A DNA stretch of 12,857 bases from Nitrospinae bacterium RIFCSPLOWO2_12_FULL_45_22 (GTDB taxonomy: Bacteria > 2-12-FULL-45-22). The stretch lies in contig MHDQ01000147.1 of NCBI GenBank assembly GCA_001803565.1, forward strand, positions 1-12,857, given 5' to 3'. Below, piece after piece: positions 6,491 to 12,857 of this stretch. A program made the position numbers and the translations under genes. Numbering within the stretch: the stretch's first letter is position 1; each line of letters starts with the position of its first letter. A model generated the notes under the pieces. It saw nothing but the letters and a program-made list of their open reading frames with translations. It was not told where the DNA came from and did not search any database.

Positions 6491-8386
6491 ATGAAGAAAG
6501 CGATATCTATCTTATTGTGGGGGTTCTTATCTGTTTTAGGGGCTATTGCTTTTATCTTTATTACCCAGATGTTCTATCCGGGCGAGCGGGTCAACGCCCT
6601 CTGGCTCGTGATAGCTGCCGTCTGCTTTTATCTTATTGCCTATCGCCTATATGCCTCATTTTTGGCGGTAAAAGTCTTTGCGTTAGACGATACGAACATT
6701 ACACCAGCTTACCGGCTAGCAGACAGTAAGGACTATTGCCCTACTAACAAATGGGTCTTATTCGGCCATCATTTTGCTGCCATTGCCGGTGCCGGGCCCC
6801 TGATAGGGCCGGTCTTAGCAGCCCAGTTCGGTTATTTGCCGGGGGCCTTGTGGCTCCTTATTGGTGCAGTATTTGCTGGTGGTGTACATGATTTTATTAT
6901 CCTGATGGCCTCGGTGCGGCGAAATGGCCTCTCCTTAGCAGAGATTGCCCGCAGGGAGGTAGGGCTCGTGAGTGGTATTGCTGCGGCCCTATGCATCCTT
7001 TTCATCATTATTGTGGCTTTGGCTGGATTGGGCTTAGTGGTAATAAATGCCTTGACCCATAGCCCCTGGGGTACCTTCTCTATCGGTATGACTATCCCGA
7101 TTGCTTTACTGATAGGATTCTATCTCCATTCCTTTAGGCCGGGCAAAGTAGCAGAAGTTTCTATCCTGGGGGTATCCCTCCTCTTGCTGGCAGTGATCTT
7201 TGGTGGCCGCATCCCTGGTTCCTGGCTCCATCCCTTTTTTGACCTGGATCGCAATATCTTGATCATCCTGATGGCTATCTATGGTTTTTTTGCGTCGGTC
7301 TTGCCCGTCTGGATGCTGTTGGCCCCCAGGGACTATCTGAGTACCTATATGAAGATCGGTACCGTCTTCCTCTTGGCCCTCGGGGTAATGATCATAGCCC
7401 CAACTATACAGATGCCGGCTACTACAGCCTTTGTTGACGGTGGAGGGCCAGTAATCCCAGGCGCCTTATTCCCTTTTATGTTTATAACTATCGCCTGTGG
7501 TGCCGTTTCAGGGTTCCATTCCCTAATAGCTTCCGGCACCACCCCCAAGATGATCGAGAAAGAATCCCATATGAAACTGATAGGGTTTGGGGCTATGCTG
7601 ACCGAGGGTTTTGTAGGTATCATTGCCCTTATTGCCGCTACTATCCTTATCCCAGGTGATTATTTTAGCATTAATACCCACCTCAGCCCTGAGCTGTTAG
7701 CTAAGCTAGGTTTTCCGGTTGGGCGGATAAAAGAGCTTTCTCAACTATTAGGTATAGAGGTAACGGGCCGGCCCGGTGGCGCCGTTTCTCTGGCAGTGGG
7801 GATGGCCTCGATCTTCTCCTCGTTGCCAGGTATGAAACATTTGTTGCCTTATTGGTATAATTTTGCTATCATGTTTGAGGCCCTATTCATACTTACTACT
7901 ATTGATGCCGGTACACGGGTGGCCCGCTTTATCTTACAAGAAATCGGGGGTTATGCCTACAAACCCCTGGGGAGAACCAACTGGCTCCCTGGGACCCTAC
8001 TTACCAGTGCTGTGGTAGTAAGTGCCTGGGGCTATCTGATTTATTCTGGGAGTATAGCTACTATCTGGCCCATGTTTGGGGTCGCTAACCAGCTCCTGGC
8101 AGCCTTTGCCTTGAGTGTAGGAACCACGGTTCTCATAAAGATGGGGAAGGTCCGCTACATCTGGGCCACTTTAGTCCCTATGGCTTTCATGGTAGCTGTT
8201 ACTTTGACAGCGTCCTGGAAACTTTTCTTTAGCTATCTGGATAATACTAGCAAGTCCTTTAGCTTCACTATTGATGCCATGTTAGTGGCTTTGATGGCGT
8301 CTTTAGTAATAGTGATCTTGTTGGACTCCGGTTGGAAGTGGTTGAAGAGCGCCGTAAGTGGTGAGGCAGTAAGTTGTTCCCATTGA
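6491..8386 (+). CDS. cstA: Carbon starvation protein CstA family transporter
   Basis: A 631-aa polytopic inner-membrane protein with many hydrophobic segments from residue 5 onward. The hallmark CstA N-terminal core is clear: FGHHFAAIAGAGPLIGP at 91-107, then LPGALWLLIGAVFAGGVHDF. The C-terminal part holds WPMFGVANQLLA at 526-537. CstA and BtsT of E. coli take up peptides or pyruvate and are about 700 aa; this is a shorter version, as in many other bacteria, and the substrate here is unknown. The ATG at 6491 begins a sensible MKKAISILLWG membrane start, but no Shine-Dalgarno lies in front; a repeat fills that space. hppA follows 40 bp after the stop, so co-transcription is plausible, and an ion gradient from HppA could energise the carrier. 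Confidence 0.95.
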   Translation: MKKAISILLWGFLSVLGAIAFIFITQMFYPGERVNALWLVIAAVCFYLIAYRLYASFLAVKVFALDDTNITPAYRLADSKDYCPTNKWVLFGHHFAAIAGAGPLIGPVLAAQFGYLPGALWLLIGAVFAGGVHDFIILMASVRRNGLSLAEIARREVGLVSGIAAALCILFIIIVALAGLGLVVINALTHSPWGTFSIGMTIPIALLIGFYLHSFRPGKVAEVSILGVSLLLLAVIFGGRIPGSWLHPFFDLDRNILIILMAIYGFFASVLPVWMLLAPRDYLSTYMKIGTVFLLALGVMIIAPTIQMPATTAFVDGGGPVIPGALFPFMFITIACGAVSGFHSLIASGTTPKMIEKESHMKLIGFGAMLTEGFVGIIALIAATILIPGDYFSINTHLSPELLAKLGFPVGRIKELSQLLGIEVTGRPGGAVSLAVGMASIFSSLPGMKHLLPYWYNFAIMFEALFILTTIDAGTRVARFILQEIGGYAYKPLGRTNWLPGTLLTSAVVVSAWGYLIYSGSIATIWPMFGVANQLLAAFALSVGTTVLIKMGKVRYIWATLVPMAFMVAVTLTASWKLFFSYLDNTSKSFSFTIDAMLVALMASLVIVILLDSGWKWLKSAVSGEAVSCSH

Positions 8387-8411
8387 ATCTTGTGTGGTTC
8401 AAGTTAGAAAG

Positions 8412-8422
8412 GGAGGGAGGAG
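8412..8422 (+). promoter_or_regulatory. Strong ribosome binding site deciding the hppA start
   Basis: The purine run GGAGGGAGGAG ends four bases before the ATG at 8427, with GGAGG (8416-8420) six bases away. This selects the ATG over an in-frame GTG at 8394, which would place the Shine-Dalgarno inside the gene and add a charged 11-residue leader before the first membrane segment. Confidence 0.8.
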
Positions 8423-8426
8423 TGGT

Positions 8427-10502
8427 ATGATATTTTTGATTCTGGTTATAAGTTTGCTGGCCCTGGCCTTTTCCGGTTACCTGGCAAGATATGTCCTGAG
8501 CCAGGATAGAGGAACTGTGGCTATGCAGCAGATCTCAGATGCCATAAGGGAGGGGGCAGAGGCATTCTTAAAGAGGCAATATAAGACCATTGCCATATTC
8601 AGTATTATACTGGCTGCACTCATTTTTATCCTTTATTGGGTGGTCAGAGGCGAGCCAGGGGTGGCCTGGAGGACCACAGTGGCCTTCTTACTCGGTGCAG
8701 GCTGTTCAGCCCTGGCGGGCTATATCGGCATGTATATCTCTATCCGGGCTAATATCCGCACTGCCAGCGCCGTATGCAACAGCTTGAATCATGCCTTGAC
8801 TATAGCCTTACGGGGGGGAGCCGTCTCTGGCCTTACAGTAGTAGCTATGAGCCTATTAGGGGTAGGGGGGATCTTTTTGCTCTATGGTGGGATAAGTAGT
8901 GACCCGGAGGTAGTTAAGCGGGTCCCCTTCCTGATCGTAGGGTATGGCTTTGGGGCAAGCTTTGTCGCCCTCTTTGCCCAATTGGGTGGTGGTATCTATA
9001 CCAAGGCGGCCGATGTAGGGGCCGATTTAGTAGGGAAAGTAGAGGCCGGTATCCCAGAGGATGACCCCCGCAACCCGGCAGTAATAGCCGACTTAGTGGG
9101 AGACAATGTAGGGGATTGTGCGGGCCGTGGGGCAGACCTGTTTGAGTCTACCGCCGCAGAGAACATCGGGGCCATGATCCTGGGTGTGGCGTTGTACCAG
9201 GAGTTTGGGATAAATGGTATCCTGTTCCCCCTGCTGGCCCGGGCCTTTGGCCTAATTGCCACCATGATAGGGATTATGTTTGTCAGGACCAGAGAGGATG
9301 GCGACCCCATGGCGGCCTTGAACCGGGGTTATTATGTAACCTGCCTCCTGGCTACCGTGGGGTTCTACCTGGCTACTTATCTGATGCTCAATAATAATCC
9401 CTGGTTTTTTGCTGCCGGGGTGATCGGTATCGTAACCAGCATCCTGTTTGTCTATATAACTCAGTATTATACCGAATATAAATTCCGGCCAGTAAGGTCT
9501 ATTGCCCAGGCCTCCCTTACCGGTCCGGCCACCAATATTATCACGGGCCTCTCAGTATCCCTGGAGTGTACCGCCTTACCAGTAATAGTTATCTCAGCCG
9601 CCCTTGTTGGGTCATATTATTGTGGCGCCATGGGTATACCCGGTGGTGGGCTCTATGGCACGGCGGTAGCCACCATGGGTATGCTGGCTACCTGTGCCTA
9701 TATCCTGGCGATGGATACCTTTGGTCCCATCACCGACAATGCCGGTGGTATCATTGAGATGTCACACCAGCCCGATGAGGTAAGGGTAAAGACCGATAGA
9801 CTGGATGCCGTGGGTAATACTACCAAGGCCCTGACCAAGGGCTATGCCATTGGCAGTGCGGCCCTGGCGGCCTTTCTCCTGTTCTCTGCCTATCTGGATG
9901 AAGTACAACATCTTACCGGTAGACCCTTCCACACAGTTGATATTGCCAAGATAGAGGTCTTTGTTGGCGCCCTCCTGGGGGTCATGCTGATCTTCCTGTT
10001 TAGTGGCCTGGCTATCAGGGCCGTGGGCCGGGCGGCCTATTATGTGATCAATGATGTACGGGCTCAATTTCAGGAAAACCCCGGTATCCTGGCAGGCAAC
10101 TGCAAGCCCGATTATGCCCGTTGCGTAGACATTGTTACCAAAGGGGCCTTAAAAGAGATGGTAGCACCGGGCTTGCTGGCAGTAGGGATGCCTATAGCAG
10201 TAGGGATGTTTTTCAAGAACTTTGGCATCGGAGCCGAGACCGTAGCTGCCTTCCTGATGGTGGGGACCATAGGCGGTGTGGTGCTGGCCATCTCCATGAA
10301 TAATGGAGGTGGGGCCTGGGATAATGCCAAGAAGTATATCGAGGCGGGCATGTGTGGTGGTAAAGGCTCAGAGGCCCATAAGGCCGGTGTAGTAGGCGAT
10401 ACCGTAGGAGACCCCTTGAAAGACACGGCTGGCCCCTCTATCCATGTCCTGATAAAACTCCTCAGTACCATCACCCTGGTCATGGCCCCCCTATTTATTT
10501 GA
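8427..10502 (+). CDS. hppA: Membrane-bound ion-translocating pyrophosphatase, K+-independent type (probably H+ pumping)
   Basis: A 691-aa integral membrane pyrophosphatase that couples PPi hydrolysis to ion export. Catalytic blocks: DVGADLVGKVE (196-206) and GDNVGDCAGRGADLFES (225-241) bind Mg-PPi, and GDTVGDPLKDTAGPS (657-671) forms the C-terminal part of the site. The diagnostic GNTTK at 463-467 has Lys467 where K+-dependent enzymes have Ala (GNTTA), so this is of the K+-independent class, whose characterised members pump H+. Many membrane segments are evident from the first residues. Length and motifs look complete and functional. The pump would salvage the PPi made by nucleotidyltransferases and other biosynthetic steps. 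The gene ends 142 bp before a convergent gene, with an inverted repeat between. The in-frame GTG at 8394 is a less likely start. Confidence 0.97.
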   Translation: MIFLILVISLLALAFSGYLARYVLSQDRGTVAMQQISDAIREGAEAFLKRQYKTIAIFSIILAALIFILYWVVRGEPGVAWRTTVAFLLGAGCSALAGYIGMYISIRANIRTASAVCNSLNHALTIALRGGAVSGLTVVAMSLLGVGGIFLLYGGISSDPEVVKRVPFLIVGYGFGASFVALFAQLGGGIYTKAADVGADLVGKVEAGIPEDDPRNPAVIADLVGDNVGDCAGRGADLFESTAAENIGAMILGVALYQEFGINGILFPLLARAFGLIATMIGIMFVRTREDGDPMAALNRGYYVTCLLATVGFYLATYLMLNNNPWFFAAGVIGIVTSILFVYITQYYTEYKFRPVRSIAQASLTGPATNIITGLSVSLECTALPVIVISAALVGSYYCGAMGIPGGGLYGTAVATMGMLATCAYILAMDTFGPITDNAGGIIEMSHQPDEVRVKTDRLDAVGNTTKALTKGYAIGSAALAAFLLFSAYLDEVQHLTGRPFHTVDIAKIEVFVGALLGVMLIFLFSGLAIRAVGRAAYYVINDVRAQFQENPGILAGNCKPDYARCVDIVTKGALKEMVAPGLLAVGMPIAVGMFFKNFGIGAETVAAFLMVGTIGGVVLAISMNNGGGAWDNAKKYIEAGMCGGKGSEAHKAGVVGDTVGDPLKDTAGPSIHVLIKLLSTITLVMAPLFI

Positions 10503-10519
10503 GGGGTAGACCAGGAGTG

Positions 10520-10635
10520 TAAAGCTAAGAAATAAGGCGTAAATCGTAAGGAGTGAGGGGTAAGGAGGCTCCCCTTTACGCTCTCACGATTCACTCCTTA
10601 CGCTCTAACCTTAGTTTTGCGCTTTAATCTTTGGC
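10520..10635. repeat. Inverted-repeat element between convergent genes
   Basis: CGTAAGGAGTGA (10545-10556) is the exact reverse complement of TCACTCCTTACG (10591-10602), giving a 12-bp stem. The interior contains further GCGTAA/TTACGC and AGGGG/CCCCT pairings. The outer segments AAAGCTAAG (left) and CTTAGTTTTGCGCTTT (right) are also partly complementary. CTTAGTTTTGCGC (10610-10622) is shared with 4369-4381. Lying between hppA (+) and the - strand gene ending at 10645, a stem readable from both strands could stop both transcripts. No T tract accompanies it, so it is listed as a repeat rather than a terminator. Confidence 0.65.
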
Positions 10636-10644
10636 GGGAATTTC

Positions 10645-11067
10645 CTAGGTCTTTTCTACCCGAACTTCCATCAAGACCTCTCCCCAGCCACCATTCTCTA
10701 CCCCTACATCGGTGCACCTAACCCTATTGAAGATGATCTTCTGGGGGTCTATCCCTTCAGCAATCTTATGCAAGACCATACCCACAAAGGGTAATACCGG
10801 CCCCAAGGCCCCCACACATACCTGACCCGGCGGTTCTTTGCTGACAAAACCGCCTAAGCCGGAAAAGATTAGCTTATCGCCTACTTTATGTTCCATAGCA
10901 CAGCCATAGGCATTGATCACTTCGGCTACTACCTTATATTTACCAAATTCTTCCATTTTCGCAATGACTTCCATATTTTTGGGATTGCTTTTCCAGAGCT
11001 CCCATTGGGCATCATTATAGCCTAATTGCTTTTTCAACCCTTCTAGAATTTCTTGACTCCTAGCCAT
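10645..11067 (-). CDS. Small conserved protein, probably TIGR04076 family
   Basis: A 140-aa soluble protein with no signal peptide or membrane segment. The N-terminal 40 residues are helical and charged (MARSQEILEGLKKQLGYND). They are followed by a compact domain of about 95 residues: YKVVAEVINAYGCAMEHKVGDKLIF at 44-68, VCVGALGPVLPFV at 83-95, and a C-terminal stretch with VRCTD (C118) and WGEVLMEVRVEK. The KVV..V....GC...HKVGDK pattern followed by a Cys-containing strand resembles TIGR04076, a family without an established function; this is recognition by eye. A GGGAGGG ribosome site (complement of 11075-11081) supports the ATG at 11067. It lies downstream of the porin gene on the same strand, but a 397-bp gap with a mobile-like element suggests its own promoter. 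Confidence 0.75.
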   Translation of the reverse strand: MARSQEILEGLKKQLGYNDAQWELWKSNPKNMEVIAKMEEFGKYKVVAEVINAYGCAMEHKVGDKLIFSGLGGFVSKEPPGQVCVGALGPVLPFVGMVLHKIAEGIDPQKIIFNRVRCTDVGVENGGWGEVLMEVRVEKT

Positions 11068-11125
11068 ATCTTTACCCTCCCTTTTTATGCCGTTACAAAG
11101 GGAACAAAACCTTTTTCTTAAAACC

Positions 11126-11154
11126 CTTTACCACAATTGATATTTCCCTGTCAA
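11126..11154 (-). promoter_or_regulatory. Candidate sigma-70-like promoter for the small - strand gene
   Basis: On the - strand a consensus TTGACA (complement of 11149-11154) lies about 80 bp upstream of the ATG at 11067. At 16-18 bp spacing the -10 region reads GGTAAA/GTAAAG/TAAAGG, a poor match to TATAAT. The -35 abuts the end of the mobile-like element. It is a candidate only. Confidence 0.3.
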
Positions 11155-11204
11155 ACACAAAATTTTCTGTAATAGTTTAGCCAAATAAAGTATCCCGAAG
11201 ACAT

Positions 11205-11223
11205 GCCACGGATAAACACAGAT
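11205..11223 (+). repeat. Left arm of the CACGGAT family inverted repeat
   Basis: GCCACGGATAAACACAGAT pairs with the segment at 11399-11417 at 18 of 19 positions. Extending right to 11233, the arm shows a ten-base period (CACGGATAAA / CACAGATGAG / CACGGAT), so it is a short quasi-tandem array and not a random sequence. Confidence 0.75.
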
Positions 11224-11398
11224 GAGCACGGATCCCTCAGTTAACCTTTCTCTGCCACGAAGGCACCAAGGCGCTAAGGTTCAAAGACTAGTAAGCCGTA
11301 AGTAGTGAGGAGTGAGCCGATAGCTGGTAACTACTTACTGCTTGCTCCTCACTCTTCACGGGTTGCTCCTTAGTGACTTAGTGGCCTAATCTCTGCTT

Positions 11399-11417
11399 AT
11401 CTGTGTTCATCCGTGGC
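11399..11417 (-). repeat. Right arm of the CACGGAT family inverted repeat
   Basis: ATCTGTGTTCATCCGTGGC is the near-exact reverse complement of 11205-11223, with one mismatch. The two arms are about 175 bp apart and enclose two more opposed repeat families. Confidence 0.75.
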
Positions 11418-11464
11418 TAAAATCCTAATCTTGGCTAAACAGTTACAAAATTTTCTATGTCTTG

Positions 11465-12832
11465 TTAAAAGGTACGGGTGAGAGCGTATTCAAAAGTGGG
11501 GCAATAGTGCTCCACACCATATCTTTCCCGGCCCCTATCCCCCTGGAGCCACTCGAACCGGGCATCAAAACTCCAGAGCCCTTTTTTGAAACCGATCCCC
11601 CAGCTTACTCCCCATTCGTTGTCATAAGGAGTAGTAGTAAAACCTGCTATGTCGTCGCTCGGATAAGCTCCCCGATCCTGGAAATAACCACTCCGAAAAG
11701 TCCATCTATCATTGAATTTCCACTCCAAACCCACCCGGTAACGGGTAGTTGCGCGCCAATCGAGATCAACATTCATATCCTTTAACATCTTCATTTTTTC
11801 ATCGGCAATATTATAATTAAAATCCCATTTCATAGTAGTCCAATCCGAGCGCTGCCAATCAAAAGTAATAGTCAGTTTTTTAAGGGGTTTTAGAGCTATC
11901 CCGATACCCCAGGTAGCGGGCATAGGGAGGCGCTGGGTATAATTACTACTCTCATTTATCCCCAAGGCAGTCTGTCGGACAAAGGCATCCCCTTCTATTT
12001 CCAGCGAGTCACCCGTTCTATATACCGCCCCGATACTCAACCAGGGCCTTACCCGCCATAGGAGGCCAAAGACCCCTTCTAGTCCGATACCACGGCCCTC
12101 CTGTTCAAAATCATACGCATAGTTTAACTCAGGCTGGGTAGTACTGAAATAGTCCTTATCTATATTATATTGGACGTTACTAATTAGGATGTTCAGACCG
12201 GTTCCGAGAGATAAATTAGGGGTTATTTTTTTTGCTACTGAGAAATTAAGGATAGGCATCAAGAATAAGGCATGATAAGAGGCATCTATCCGGGCATTAT
12301 TTTGCCTATCCAGGATAGTATCATCCCAATCTAACCAGTTACCCAAAGGGGTATAAAGGGAGGCGCCAAAATTAAATCCTTTCCATTTAAAATAACCCCC
12401 CATGCTGGGCTGAAAAAAGGGCAGGTTAATCCATTCCCGCTCAAACCTCAGAGATTCAGAGCCATATATCCGGTTAAATACCTCGCCCCTCTTAATATAT
12501 TGCTGGGCCTGACGCTCGTTAGCCGGCAGATCCGGGTTTGATACGGAGTCATTATCTTTAGAAAAATCATTCATGTTATAAAGTACTATACCAAACCCCT
12601 TACCCTTCAGTTGAGTAATCCCGGCTGGATTCCAGTATATAGCGGTCCAATCATCGGCCAGGCCGATAAATGCGCCACCCATACCACCGGCCCTGGCCCC
12701 TAAGCCCTCCCACTCAAATCCTGCGGGATAAGCTAATGTGACATATCCTAAGATAGACAGAGAGATTACTGAATAAATAAATACCTTCAAAGAACCTCTT
12801 TTCAGCAACATAAATTCAAAAAATTGTAACAT
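11465..12832 (-). CDS. OmpP1/FadL/TodX-family outer membrane transport protein
   Basis: A 455-aa outer-membrane beta-barrel of the FadL/TodX hydrophobic-compound transporter family. A basic start and hydrophobic stretch (about residues 8-35, KRGSLKVFIYSVISLSILG) form a Sec signal peptide, with likely cleavage after AYPA (around 37). The family hallmark follows: GMGGAFIGLADDWTAIYWNPAGI at 50-72. The rest is amphipathic strands rich in aromatic residues, ending in Phe455, the aromatic C-terminus expected of Bam-assembled barrels. The mature N-terminus GFEWEG could form the hatch plug. Ligand is unknown; family members carry fatty acids or aromatic hydrocarbons. The ATG at 12832 is preceded by a G-rich GGGGGG; a second ATG at 12811 is possible but has no ribosome site. 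Upstream sequence is cut off by the window edge, so its promoter cannot be judged. Confidence 0.88.
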   Translation of the reverse strand: MLQFFEFMLLKRGSLKVFIYSVISLSILGYVTLAYPAGFEWEGLGARAGGMGGAFIGLADDWTAIYWNPAGITQLKGKGFGIVLYNMNDFSKDNDSVSNPDLPANERQAQQYIKRGEVFNRIYGSESLRFEREWINLPFFQPSMGGYFKWKGFNFGASLYTPLGNWLDWDDTILDRQNNARIDASYHALFLMPILNFSVAKKITPNLSLGTGLNILISNVQYNIDKDYFSTTQPELNYAYDFEQEGRGIGLEGVFGLLWRVRPWLSIGAVYRTGDSLEIEGDAFVRQTALGINESSNYTQRLPMPATWGIGIALKPLKKLTITFDWQRSDWTTMKWDFNYNIADEKMKMLKDMNVDLDWRATTRYRVGLEWKFNDRWTFRSGYFQDRGAYPSDDIAGFTTTPYDNEWGVSWGIGFKKGLWSFDARFEWLQGDRGRERYGVEHYCPTFEYALTRTF

Positions 12833-12857
12833 TTTAGCCCCCCAATAAGGCTTTATG

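Larger units (their letters stand above)
11157..11456. mobile_element. MITE-like non-coding element with candidate target-site duplication and nested inverted repeats
   Basis: This fills most of the 397-bp gap between the two - strand genes; the gap holds no credible gene. The exact 12-bp direct repeat ACAAAATTTTCT lies at 11157-11168 and 11445-11456. Just inside, GTAATAGTTTAGCCAA (11169-11184) matches the reverse complement of 11431-11446 at 14 of 16 positions. Deeper inside are further opposed copies: 11205-11223 with 11399-11417 (18 of 19), 11254-11279 with 11368-11385 (partial), and AGTGAGGAG at 11304-11312 with CTCCTCACT at 11345-11353. Its transcript could fold into a long, layered hairpin. 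No transposase is encoded, so any mobility would be in trans. The right end is 8 bp from the stop codon of the porin gene. Confidence 0.6.

Noticed and set aside
8394-8426. GTG start at 8394 for hppA
   Set aside because: The strong GGAGGGAGGAG lies downstream of it and directly before the ATG at 8427, where a natural membrane-segment start begins.
10112-10594. 160-codon - strand frame over the 3' end of hppA and the inverted repeat
   Set aside because: It is antisense to conserved pyrophosphatase motifs and starts in repeat DNA; composition is Pro/Ser/Thr-rich as in shadow frames.
10545-10602. Intrinsic terminator after hppA
   Set aside because: The stem is good, but the loop is long (34 bp) and no T run follows on either strand; reported as an inverted repeat instead.
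11462-11785. 107-codon + strand frame opposite the end of the porin gene
   Set aside because: It is antisense to the conserved C-terminal barrel and has no domain.

Overview
The window reads as a metabolic stretch of an uncultured, diderm and probably anaerobic bacterium. An OmpP1/FadL-type outer-membrane barrel with a signal peptide and C-terminal Phe points to two membranes. A 2-hydroxyacyl-CoA dehydratase subunit and a membrane pyrophosphatase fit an anaerobic or energy-limited life. Several gaps carry short-period non-coding repeats of kinds I associate with genomes of candidate phyla. I cannot name the phylum from sequence alone.

Layout: seven genes run on the + strand, then two on the - strand. 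Positions 1-614 are the C-terminal part of glmS. Next come a 443-aa phosphohexomutase (639-1970), an unusually long 709-aa phosphohexomutase-like protein with a C-terminal winged-helix-like tail (2201-4330), and a left-handed beta-helix acetyltransferase resembling the C-terminal half of GlmU (4448-5278). Together these can carry fructose-6-P through GlcN-6-P and GlcN-1-P to GlcNAc-1-P, the UDP-GlcNAc branch of envelope sugar synthesis. The uridylyltransferase half of GlmU is not in the window. Then follow a 2-hydroxyacyl-CoA dehydratase D/HgdB-like subunit (5296-6411), a CstA carbon-starvation transporter (6491-8386) and hppA (8427-10502). The hppA product has the GNTTK signature of K+-independent pyrophosphatases. 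On the - strand lie a small TIGR04076-like protein (10645-11067) and the OmpP1/FadL-like porin (11465-12832).

The most striking content is between the genes, and once inside a gene. Five gaps hold quasi-periodic or inverted-repeat elements: 1979-2141, 4329-4393, 6441-6477, 10520-10625 and 11157-11456. The last has the hallmarks of a miniature inverted-repeat mobile element: a 12-bp exact direct repeat at both ends (candidate target-site duplication), imperfect 16-bp terminal inverted repeats, and nested inverted copies of two short-period repeat families inside. A related repeat type appears to have inserted in frame into the 709-aa mutase as two 21-bp units at 3494-3535. The three genes directly downstream of such elements (2201, 4448, 6491) lack a clear Shine-Dalgarno, while + strand genes without one in front have good ones. 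No tRNA, rRNA, CRISPR array or defence system is visible.
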